DNA of 38,645 nt from Opitutia bacterium (GTDB lineage Bacteria > Verrucomicrobiota > Verrucomicrobiae > Opitutales > Opitutaceae). Location of the stretch: NCBI GenBank assembly GCA_947442255.1, contig CANEVO010000028.1, positions 1 to 38,645 of the forward strand, in the 5' to 3' direction. A program made the position numbers and the translations under genes. The notes beneath the pieces were generated by a model. That model searched no databases and was not told where the DNA came from. It worked only from the letters and a program-made list of their open reading frames with translations. Positions 16,090 through 22,800 of the stretch are shown in pieces (position 1 is the stretch's first letter; each line of letters opens with the position of its first letter).

Positions 16090-16863
16090 TTACTTCGTCG
16101 AAAGAGGCGGCACCGCGAAACGGAACGGCGCGCCAGGCTCGTTCACCGCGATCTTGTCAAAGGTGATGGTGTACGTCCGGGTTTGCCCGTTGGGCAGCTT
16201 CGTCGAATTCGTCATGGTCTTGGGAAACCGCACCCCGTTCACGCGCACCTCACCCTGCTCGCGAATCCCCGAGCCATTCTCCGTCTCGCTGTAGACGAGG
16301 CGCCCGGTCGCGAGTTCGAAGTAACGATAGAAGATGATCGCCGGCGCATGGATGAAGGCGATCTTCTGGCAGGCGACGCCCTCGAACGTCGCCGGACCCT
16401 GATCCTCAATCCGGCCGCCAATCTGATCGAGCCCGCGGAAGAACGAGAGGTTTTCCCAGGTGTTCGCCCGCAGCCGCTTGATCTGTTCCGAACCCAGCAA
16501 CGATTGCTGCCATTTCGTGGGATCGGCGGGATCCTGCAGCCGCTGCCAGCCATCGTAGCCATCGAGGGCGGTCACCTCGATCCGCTTGGGCGAGGTGGCC
16601 TCGACGCGTTGCTGGTAGGGCTTATGAAAAAAGAGATCCATCGCGACCGGCGGCTGCGCCGTGCCGTCCCCACCCTCCACCACGACCAGCGTACCCGTGA
16701 AATGGATCGACTTGACGGCCTCGAGCGCTGACTCCGTGCTGACGAAGGCACGCGCCTTGGCAATGATCGCCGGCTCGGCGGCTGGGACAGCGGACACCAG
16801 GGCTAGGGCGACGCCACTTACCTTCAACACCAGGGAGAACCTTGAAATCAGGGACGAAAACAT
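16090..16863 (-). CDS. Exported LolA/LolB-like protein of unknown role
   Basis: 257 aa. A Sec signal peptide is clear (SRFSLVLKVSGVALALVSAVPAAEPA, cut near residue 29). The mature part has alternating beta-type segments (IHFTGTLVVVEGGDGTAQPPVAMDLFFHKPYQQRVEAT, LDGYDGWQRLQDPADPTKWQQSL, FEGVACQKIAFIHAPAIIFYRYFELATGRLVYSETENG, FDKIAVNEPGAPFRF) that resemble the half-barrel of the LolA/LolB superfamily as found in many Verrucomicrobiota and Planctomycetota periplasmic proteins. There is no lipobox cysteine. It lies between guaA and hisD on one strand, 82 and 91 bp away; a hairpin follows it. Function is not inferable beyond a possible lipid or lipoprotein contact. Confidence 0.75.
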   Translation of the reverse strand: MFSSLISRFSLVLKVSGVALALVSAVPAAEPAIIAKARAFVSTESALEAVKSIHFTGTLVVVEGGDGTAQPPVAMDLFFHKPYQQRVEATSPKRIEVTALDGYDGWQRLQDPADPTKWQQSLLGSEQIKRLRANTWENLSFFRGLDQIGGRIEDQGPATFEGVACQKIAFIHAPAIIFYRYFELATGRLVYSETENGSGIREQGEVRVNGVRFPKTMTNSTKLPNGQTRTYTITFDKIAVNEPGAPFRFAVPPLSTK

Positions 16864-16945
16864 GGGGAAGAATTAGGGCCGGAAGGACAGGTTGTGACGA
16901 GCCCCAGCGTGCCACCGCACCGGTGACCCGCAATGACAACTTCGG

Positions 16946-18484
16946 CTATTCCCACTCGATGGTGGCCGGCGGCTTGGAACTGACGTCGTAGACCACGCGA
17001 CCCACGCCGCGCACCTCGTTCGTAATCCGGCTGGAAATCTTCTGGAGCAGCTCGCCCGGCAGCCGGGCCCAGTCGGCCGTCATGGCGTCGATGCTTTCCA
17101 CCACGCGGATCGCGATGACGTAATCGTAGGTGCGTTCGTCGCCAAAGACCCCGACCGTCCGCACGGGCAGGAAAACACAGAACGACTGCCAGACCTTGTA
17201 GTAGGAGCCGGAGGTCATCATCTCCTCCTGCAGCACGGCGTCCGCGTTGCGCAGGATCTCTAGCTTCTCGGCGGTGATGTCGCCCATCACGCGCACGCCT
17301 AGGCCCGGGCCCGGGAACGGCTGGCGCCAGACCACCTCGCGCGGGAGGCCGAGGGCGGTGCCCACCTGGCGGACCTCGTCCTTGAACAACTCGCGCAACG
17401 GCTCGACCAGCTTGAGCTTCATCCGCTTCGGCAGCCCGCCCACATTGTGGTGCGTCTTGATCAGCGACGCCGGGTTGTTCCCGATCGAGACGCTCTCGAT
17501 CACGTCGGGATAAAGCGTGCCTTGGGCGAGATACTCCGTGTGACCGATCGAACGGATGGAGCGCTCGAAAATTTCCACGAACGTGCGGCCGATGATCTTT
17601 CGCTTCTGCTCGGGCTCGGATACGCCCTTGAGCCGGCGGAGGAAAAGCTTAGACGCATCCACGACGCGCACATCGATTTTGAAATTCCGGGCGTAGAGCT
17701 GCTCGACGTAGGTGCGCTCGTTTTTCCGCAGGAGGCCGTTGTCGACGAACACGCAGGTGAGCTGTTTGCCGATCGCCTTGTGCAGCAGCGCGGCCGCGAC
17801 CGACGAATCGACGCCGCCAGAAAGCCCGAGGATCACGCGGCCCTTGCCGACCTGGGCGCGGATCTTCTCCACCGCCTGCGTGATGAAGTCCCGCGTCGTC
17901 CAATCCTGCTTCGCCCCGCAGATGCCGAGGAGGAAATTCCGAATCATGTCCGCCCCGCGCTCGGTGTGGAACACCTCGGGATGAAACTGGATGCCGTAGA
18001 AGTTGCGCTTCGCGTCCTCGACAGCGGCGAACGGGGAGTTCTCCGTCGTGCCGATGGCGCGGAAACCGGGAGGCAGCTTGGTCAACTTGTCGCCGTGCGA
18101 ATTCCAGACCCGCAGTTTCCGCGGCAAACCCGCGAACAACCTGCCCGGCTTCGTGATCGACAGCACGCCGTGGCCGTACTCCCGGGCCTTGCTGTGTTCG
18201 ACGTCGCCATCGAGGAAGTACCCCATCAACTGGGCGCCGTAGCAGATGCCAAGGATCGGCACGCCGAGCTCGAAGATCGCCGGATCCGGATGCGGCGCCT
18301 GGCGGGAGTAGACGCTCTGCGGACCGCCGGATAGAATGATTCCGACCACATTCTCCGCCCGCAACGTAGCCGCGGAGGTGCCGTAATGGAAAATCTTGGA
18401 GTAGACCTGGCACTCGCGAATCCGGCGCGCGATGACCTGCGTAAGCTGCGAGCCAAAGTCGAGGACGGCGATGGTTTGTGGCAT
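16946..18484 (-). CDS. guaA: GMP synthase (glutamine-hydrolysing)
   Basis: 512 aa from the ATG at 18484, close to the family's 510-525. It makes GMP from XMP using ATP and glutamine. Domains: amidotransferase (about 1-190) with GGPQSVY, Cys81 in [11 protein letters not shown] and [15 protein letters not shown] pyrophosphatase (about 200-390) with P-loop [21 protein letters not shown]-terminal dimerisation domain with [17 protein letters not shown] and the terminal PPATIEWE. An in-frame ATG at 18511 would add nine residues and is less likely, because the family begins at the [10 protein letters not shown] strand. It is 60 bp from the upstream alcohol dehydrogenase gene stop. Confidence 0.97.
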   Translation of the reverse strand: MPQTIAVLDFGSQLTQVIARRIRECQVYSKIFHYGTSAATLRAENVVGIILSGGPQSVYSRQAPHPDPAIFELGVPILGICYGAQLMGYFLDGDVEHSKAREYGHGVLSITKPGRLFAGLPRKLRVWNSHGDKLTKLPPGFRAIGTTENSPFAAVEDAKRNFYGIQFHPEVFHTERGADMIRNFLLGICGAKQDWTTRDFITQAVEKIRAQVGKGRVILGLSGGVDSSVAAALLHKAIGKQLTCVFVDNGLLRKNERTYVEQLYARNFKIDVRVVDASKLFLRRLKGVSEPEQKRKIIGRTFVEIFERSIRSIGHTEYLAQGTLYPDVIESVSIGNNPASLIKTHHNVGGLPKRMKLKLVEPLRELFKDEVRQVGTALGLPREVVWRQPFPGPGLGVRVMGDITAEKLEILRNADAVLQEEMMTSGSYYKVWQSFCVFLPVRTVGVFGDERTYDYVIAIRVVESIDAMTADWARLPGELLQKISSRITNEVRGVGRVVYDVSSKPPATIEWE

Positions 18485-18571
18485 GGGCGACGTAAAAAAC
18501 GGCAAGGACACGCCAACGACTCCGGCGGGGCAAGTGCGATCTCAGGTTCTGGCGCCCGGAATCCGTCCCCG

Positions 18572-19732
18572 CTACCAGGCGTCGCGGTACAAGGCCACGA
18601 TCGCCGCCGCGTCGGGTACGACCGGGTTGTTGCCCGGACTGCCGGACGCCAGCGCATCGCCCGCCATCTTATCCGCCACCTGGAAGAATCGGCTCTCGGT
18701 CAGCCCCGGATAAGCGCCGAGCCGCGGGATCTCGAGCCGACGATTGAGCGCCTCGAGTCCCGGGACCAGTGCCGCCGCCGCCGCCGCATCGGAGGCGGCG
18801 GCGTTCGCCCAGCCCAATGTTCGCGCCACCGTCGCATAACGCGCCGTCGCACCCGGCAGCGAATAGCGGGTGACGGCCGGCAGCAGCATCGCATTCGAGA
18901 TTCCGTGCGGCACGTGAAAGAGCGCGCCCACCGGACGGCTCATGCCGTGGACGAGGCAGACGCTGCTGTTGGCGAAGGCCATCCCACCCTGCGTGGCCGC
19001 CAGCATCATGCCCTCGCGGGCGTCCCGGTTGCCGGGCTCCCGCCACGCGGTCTCGAGGTGGCGCCCGACCTTCTCGATACAAGCCAGGGCCGGCGGATCC
19101 GTCATCGGGCTGGCGAGACGCGAGACGTAGGCCTCGATCCCGTGCGTCAGTGTGTCGACGCCGACGGCCGCCGTGAGCGCGGCGGGCATCGACATCGTCA
19201 GTTCAAAATCGATTAACGCCACCGACGGAACGAGTCGCGGATCCATCAGTAGCATCTTCACGTCGTTGACCGGGTCGGTGATCACCGCCGCCTTGGTGAC
19301 TTCGCTGCCGGTGCCGGCGGTGGTCGGGATGGCAATCAGCGGCACGCACGGCTGGCCGACCTTGTTTCGGCCCATGTATTGGCGGAGTGGCAACGGATTG
19401 GTGGCCAGCATCGCGATGACCTTGGCGCAATCGATGGGACTGCCGCCGCCCACCGCCACGACACCTTGCGCACCGGACTCACGATAGAGTGCCAGTCCAT
19501 CGAGCACGTTCTGTTCACTCGGATCCGGCTGCACGCCGGCGAAGGTCGCACTCGCGATCCCGGCCTCGCGCAGATTGACCTCGGCACGCAACCCGAGGCC
19601 GGACTTCACCATGAACGCATCCGTCACCAGCAGCACGCGGGTGAGGCCCAGCCGCTGGGCCTGCGCGGCCAGTTGACTGAACGCACCAGCGCCACAGATG
19701 ACAGTGGGGGGAATGTTGAATTGGGCGATCAT
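18572..19732 (-). CDS. Iron-containing alcohol dehydrogenase
   Basis: 386 aa, group III metal-dependent alcohol dehydrogenase. Cytoplasmic NAD(P)-dependent oxidation or reduction of a small alcohol/aldehyde. Seen: VICGAGAFSQLAAQAQ at the N-terminus, nucleotide-binding GVVAVGGGSPIDCAKVIAM, IPTTAGTGSEVTKAAVI, and the metal ligands in GVDTLTHGIEAYVS (Asp, His) and CLVHGMSRPVGALFHVPHG (two His). The actual substrate (butanol, 1,3-propanediol, lactaldehyde and others) cannot be told. The ATG at 19732 is used since the domain starts within ten residues. It reads toward guaA with 87 bp between. Confidence 0.93.
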   Translation of the reverse strand: MIAQFNIPPTVICGAGAFSQLAAQAQRLGLTRVLLVTDAFMVKSGLGLRAEVNLREAGIASATFAGVQPDPSEQNVLDGLALYRESGAQGVVAVGGGSPIDCAKVIAMLATNPLPLRQYMGRNKVGQPCVPLIAIPTTAGTGSEVTKAAVITDPVNDVKMLLMDPRLVPSVALIDFELTMSMPAALTAAVGVDTLTHGIEAYVSRLASPMTDPPALACIEKVGRHLETAWREPGNRDAREGMMLAATQGGMAFANSSVCLVHGMSRPVGALFHVPHGISNAMLLPAVTRYSLPGATARYATVARTLGWANAAASDAAAAAALVPGLEALNRRLEIPRLGAYPGLTESRFFQVADKMAGDALASGSPGNNPVVPDAAAIVALYRDAW

Positions 19733-19927
19733 GTCAGGAAAGCATCGGAACGGGGACGATTGGATCCCTCGCCCAACGGGGAAACGGGAGGGGCGAAAGT
19801 TCGGTGGAGCGCAGTATGGCCCTTCCTTCCAGGCAGACAATCCCGGCCCGACCCGATGACACGGGAAGCCGATAGAGGCTGTCTGATCCGCAACGATGCA
19901 GTAGGAAATCGCGAAGAGGCGAATTTT

Positions 19928-20004
19928 GTGGCCCGCGGCGTGAGCCGCGGGACTTCATCGAGCGGAGCAGTGAAGGGGCCCCTGCCCTCACGGGCGGGGT
20001 TACC
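19928..20004 (-). repeat. Twin-hairpin repeat, copy B
   Basis: Read on the plus strand: CCCGCGGCGTGAGCCGCGGG, then ACTTCATCGAGCGGAGCAGTGAAG, then CCCCTGCCCTCACGGGCGGGG. It is the inverted counterpart of 3980-4056. It sits in the 285-bp spacer between the VOC dioxygenase stop and the alcohol dehydrogenase start; the remainder of that spacer shows no gene. Confidence 0.7.
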
Positions 20005-20017
20005 CAACCGAGTTCCC

Positions 20018-20980
20018 CTACCCCACGACGAGCGGTTTCAGGCCCTCCTCAATCGACCGCCGCCGCGGCTCGAGGAAGGGCGGGAGCGCCAGCCGCTCAC
20101 CCAGCGTCGCCATCGGCTCGTCCGAGGCGAACCCGGGGCCGTCGGTCGCGATCTCGAAGAGCACCCCGTTCGGCTCCCGAAAGTAGAGACTCCGAAAATA
20201 GTAGCGGTCGACGGGGCCGCTCGAGCGCATCCCGAGCTTCTCCAGACGCTCCGCCCACCCGTGGTACTCCTCCTCGTTGGGGGTTCGAAACGCCACATGA
20301 TGAACGGCCCCCGCGCCCTGCCCCGCCGGCCGGGCACCCGGCTCGACCATGACGTGCAGTTCGCCCGCCGCCCCGAAATCTTGCTCCCCCATGGCGTAAA
20401 CATGAACGACACGGTCCTTCCCGTCCCCGGCGTGCTGATACTCGCGGACACGACGCATGTTCATTACCTGCGTCAAAACGACGTCGGTGGGCCGGGCATC
20501 CGGAACACTCATCGTGATCGGACCCAAGCCGCGAATCTGATGCCCGGCGGGCACCGGGCTCCGCTCCCAGGGATGGACCGGCGATTCGACTTCATCCGCC
20601 ACCAGCGCAAGCCGCTGGCCTTCGAAATCCTCGAAGTCGATCGTCGCGCGCCCGTCGCGTTCGACGACCGCCGCGTGCTTCACCCCGAGTGCGGTAAAAC
20701 GTCCCTGCCACCAAGGCAAACTGGCACCGGCGACGCGAAATCCCGTCCGAACAATGCTGTGCGTGCCGCGCCGCTCAGGGCCGACCGGCCAGTCGAAGAA
20801 CGTGATGTCGGTGCCGGGGCTCGCCTCCCCGTCGGCATAAAAAAGATGATAGGCGGAGACGTCGTCCTGGTTGACGGTCTTCTTCACCAGGCGCAGTCCG
20901 AGCGTCTTCGTGTAGAAAGTATGATTGCGGGCGGCATCCGCCGTGACCGCCGTGAGATGATGGAAGCCCTTCAGTTGCAT
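20018..20980 (-). CDS. VOC-superfamily ring-cleaving dioxygenase (MhqO/LinE-like)
   Basis: 320 aa, two tandem vicinal-oxygen-chelate domains. Family members annotated MhqO/MhqE or PcpA/LinE cleave hydroquinone-type or catechol-type rings with iron(II), in the cytoplasm, or detoxify quinones. Seen: [36 protein letters not shown] opening domain 1 (His at 8-9), [11 protein letters not shown], and domain 2 from about 150 ([13 protein letters not shown]), [18 protein letters not shown] with a metal His, [25 protein letters not shown] with the third ligand Glu. The ATG at 20980 puts QLKGFHHLT at the extreme N-terminus, as usual. No other aromatic catabolism gene is nearby, so a stress or detoxification role is as likely as catabolism. 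Confidence 0.9.
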   Translation of the reverse strand: MQLKGFHHLTAVTADAARNHTFYTKTLGLRLVKKTVNQDDVSAYHLFYADGEASPGTDITFFDWPVGPERRGTHSIVRTGFRVAGASLPWWQGRFTALGVKHAAVVERDGRATIDFEDFEGQRLALVADEVESPVHPWERSPVPAGHQIRGLGPITMSVPDARPTDVVLTQVMNMRRVREYQHAGDGKDRVVHVYAMGEQDFGAAGELHVMVEPGARPAGQGAGAVHHVAFRTPNEEEYHGWAERLEKLGMRSSGPVDRYYFRSLYFREPNGVLFEIATDGPGFASDEPMATLGERLALPPFLEPRRRSIEEGLKPLVVG

Positions 20981-21061
20981 GCGGCCACGGTTGCGCACCT
21001 CCGCTCATTCGTCCAGTCGATGGTGTCTCTGTCCGCCGGGGAGCCAAAGTCCGACGGGCGG

Positions 21062-21289
21062 TTAGAACTTCAACCGCGTATTGTCGTGCCCGCACTTCGG
21101 GCACCGGCAGAGCTCAGTGCCGGTCGGCGCGGTGTAGAGTGCATCGCAGCGAATGCAGTGGAACGTCGTCTTGCGTCGTTCCAACTCGAAGCGTTGGTGA
21201 TCGCGCCGATCGTACCACAACCAGAGCACGAGAAAGACCGCGGCCACGAGGACGCAGTACGCCACGACGGCGGTGGACAGTTCGAGCAT
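21062..21289 (-). CDS. Small membrane-anchored zinc-ribbon protein
   Basis: 75 aa. One hydrophobic segment at residues about 4-24 (STAVVAYCVLVAAVFLVLWLWY), a basic patch DRRDHQRFELERRK, then a zinc ribbon with Cys-Ile-Arg-Cys and Cys-Arg-Cys-Pro-Lys-Cys-Gly, ending NTRLKF. The cytoplasmic tail probably binds one zinc. The ATG at 21289 is chosen because it starts at the membrane segment; the open frame upstream to 21451 is made of repeat sequence. It lies 81 bp from the VOC gene on the same strand. Function unknown; similar small ribbons are sometimes regulatory or assembly factors. Confidence 0.8.
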   Translation of the reverse strand: MLELSTAVVAYCVLVAAVFLVLWLWYDRRDHQRFELERRKTTFHCIRCDALYTAPTGTELCRCPKCGHDNTRLKF

Positions 21290-21343
21290 AAGATGAGTCG
21301 TACCAATCCGGCCCGTGGCCGCCAAGCCCCGAGCGCGGCCTCC

Positions 21344-21434
21344 GTAGCCACGAGCGCCGACCGAGTGGAGCCGTTGCCCTGAATCAGCCTCAACGGTGGG
21401 TTGGTCCGATTCCCGGCTTCCTGGCTTCCGGCTC
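21344..21434. repeat. Two repeat fragments upstream of the zinc-ribbon gene
   Basis: GTAGCCACGAGCGCCGACCG at 21344-21363 (family also at 8643 and 22322) and a 27-bp GATTC..GGCTTCCTGGCTTC..GGCTC word at 21408-21434, which recurs with 23 of 27 bases identical at 22700-22726. Between them lies GCCCTGAATCAGCCTCAACGG with no recognised structure. Confidence 0.6.
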
Positions 21435-21532
21435 AAACCCAGCCACGCCATCCGCGGTTCACCTGCCTGGGATCGGCTGCCAAGGGGTCAGCCTGGATTC
21501 GCGTTTTGCCGCTTCCGATGTAAGATCGTCGG

Positions 21533-21754
21533 GTGGTCGTCATTCGTCGCCTCACAGACCGGTCTCGGGCCTATACGGGCATTTTTCTTCGGGGGGAGCC
21601 TCCGCGCATTTTTCCCACCAGCGACGCGGAGCACGGCCGCATCCTGCAGATCTATAAACAAGATCGTCCCTACACCGGCATCGTGAACGATTTCTCGGAA
21701 TACGCCCTCGGCTCCGATGCCCCCTTGCCCGCTGCCCCCGGTCCAAGCAGTTGA
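21533..21754 (+). CDS. Possible small protein, 73 aa, GTG start
   Basis: The translation VVIRRLTDRSRAYTGIFLRG..., with PPRIFPTSDAEHGRILQIYK and DRPYTGIVNDFSEYALGSD, looks protein-like: balanced composition, codon third positions mostly G/C, and an ordered alternation of charged and hydrophobic residues, unlike the repeat-derived frames around it. There is no Shine-Dalgarno, and the start may be GTG at 21533 or elsewhere. No family is recognised. It may be a real small gene or a fragment of a larger decayed one in this repeat-rich island. Confidence 0.4.
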   Translation: MVVIRRLTDRSRAYTGIFLRGEPPRIFPTSDAEHGRILQIYKQDRPYTGIVNDFSEYALGSDAPLPAAPGPSS

Positions 21755-21796
21755 GGGTTGAGAGCTGAGATCGGAGGGCTGAGAGGCACTGGCGGA

Positions 21797-21836
21797 GTAG
21801 CGCCGGTCTCCGACCAGCGGAGACCGATCGATACTA
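21797..21836. repeat. REP-like unit GTAGCGCCGGTCTCCGACC
   Basis: Contains a perfect stem CGGTCTCCG / CGGAGACCG around ACCAG, with GTAG and CTAC at the outer ends. Related to the doublet at 10514-10562. Confidence 0.6.
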
Positions 21837-21890
21837 CCTCTTCAATCATTCCGCCTGAAGTCGGAACTACCAACTCGGAGGCTGAGCAGC

Positions 21891-22305
21891 ATGGCGCTAA
21901 GTTAAGGCCATCCCCCCGGATTACGCGGATAGCGCGGATAAATGCAGGCAAGCCGGATGATCGAAGCGAGCCGTTCGACAAGCTCACGGCCAGGTGCCTG
22001 GTGCTCTTGCAGGTCTCGAGCCGGTCGAGAGGCTGCGGCCCGCCGAGCCGGGGCTTGTCGCTTCGATCGAAGTCGACGGATCAAAACCAGATGTGGTTCG
22101 AACAGGCTTAATCCGCCCGGCCCCGAGTGCGCCAACGACGGTCCCGTGACTGCGGGACCTAAGTTGGCGCATTCATCCGCCGCCTTGGTTTAGTATCCGC
22201 GGCATCCGTGAAATCCGCGGTCAAAAACTCAGGGACGTTTCGTCAATTAATACCTGCGCATTCGCTCTCAAAATGAGACGACAATCCGTCTTAACTTAGC
22301 GCCAT
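21891..22305. mobile_element. 415-bp element bounded by 16-bp perfect inverted repeats (MITE or IS remnant)
   Basis: ATGGCGCTAAGTTAAG at 21891-21906 and its exact reverse complement at 22290-22305. Such GGCGCTAAGTTAAG ends look like insertion-sequence termini, but no transposase frame exists inside. The interior holds other repeats: CGTTCGACAAGCTCACGGCC (21972-21991) and a nested hairpin with arms 22127-22136/22163-22172 and 22140-22146/22153-22159. The outside bases do not form an evident target duplication, although GAGGCTGA occurs just outside both ends. Confidence 0.6.
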
Positions 22306-22391
22306 TTGAGGCTGACCACTTGTAGCCACGAGCGCCGATCGAGTGGATGAGGAAACACAAAGCGGCATGGCGTGACGGAGCCGCCACGCAA

Positions 22392-22466
22392 TTGGAGGGC
22401 CGAGCTCCGACGAGGTCGCTCTTGAATCATTCAATGATCCGGCCTCGACGGAGCTCGGCCCTCCAA
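22392..22466. repeat. 75-bp palindrome with 18-bp perfect arms
   Basis: Arms 22392-22409 and 22449-22466 (TTGGAGGGCCGAGCTCCG) are exact; with one mismatch they extend to 24 bp. The centre contains TTGAATCATTCAA, itself a palindrome. It is directly beside the truncated phosphotriesterase-like gene and is a typical MITE-sized cruciform. Confidence 0.75.
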
Positions 22467-22506
22467 AGATTCCTCCCGGAAGTGATCGACCCGCCCGCGG
22501 GCTCAC

Positions 22507-22692
22507 CCGGCCGATACCAGCCGGCGTGCATTCGAAGAACGTGGCGCAGCCCAGCGCCTTCGCCTCTTCCAAAAACGGTCGGATCCTCGCGGCGGCCACC
22601 GCGGCATCGTAGCGCACGGGCGACACCTCCGCCGCCCCGATGAAATCGACCAGCACGTGCTCAGGCGAGAGCACGAAAACAGGAATTGGCAT
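22507..22692 (-). pseudogene. N-terminal remnant of a phosphotriesterase-family (PHP/PTE-like) hydrolase
   Basis: Sixty-two residues from the ATG at 22692 read PEHVLVDFIGAAEVSPVRYD ... RPFLEEAKALGCATFFECTPAGIGR, which matches the beginning of amidohydrolase-type phosphotriesterase homologues (HEHxLxDF, then LGxxTxxECTPxxxGRDP). Right after GIGR, where the family continues for about 250 more residues, the frame enters repeat DNA. The first histidine of the HxH metal motif is Pro here. The gene is therefore both truncated and lacking a metal ligand, and is taken as decayed. The neighbouring palindrome suggests that repeat insertion or recombination removed the rest. Confidence 0.75.
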
Positions 22693-22800
22693 CAGCTCAG
22701 ATTCACGACTGCCTGGCTTCAGGCTCCAGGCAGATTGAGGGCCCGGGCGCCAGGGCGCGCGAAAGGTTGCCATCGCCCCAATCGTTTTCACGCTGGCCCC

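Larger units (their letters stand above)
21755..22506. other. Repeat island, no intact gene
   Basis: 750 bp of interspersed repeats. In order: a low-complexity GGTTGAGAGCTGAGATCGG stretch (about 21756-21785), a REP unit (21797-21836), a half copy of the GTTGGTAGTTCCG repeat (21850-21875), the 415-bp element 21891-22305, GTAGCCACGAGCGCCGATCG (22322-22341) and the palindrome 22392-22466. Frames across it change with every repeat and show no family signal. Confidence 0.65.

Noticed and set aside
13689..16166. Long plus-strand frame opposite hisC and hisD
   Set aside because: Antisense of two well-conserved enzymes; no domain, Arg/Gly-rich, explained by high GC at third positions.
19379..21382. 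667-codon plus-strand frame over the alcohol dehydrogenase and dioxygenase genes
   Set aside because: Crosses two antisense genes and a spacer with a repeat; no protein-like features.
21755..22506. CRISPR array or tandem satellite in the repeat island
   Set aside because: The repeats are of different families, not a regularly spaced unit, and no cas gene is present.
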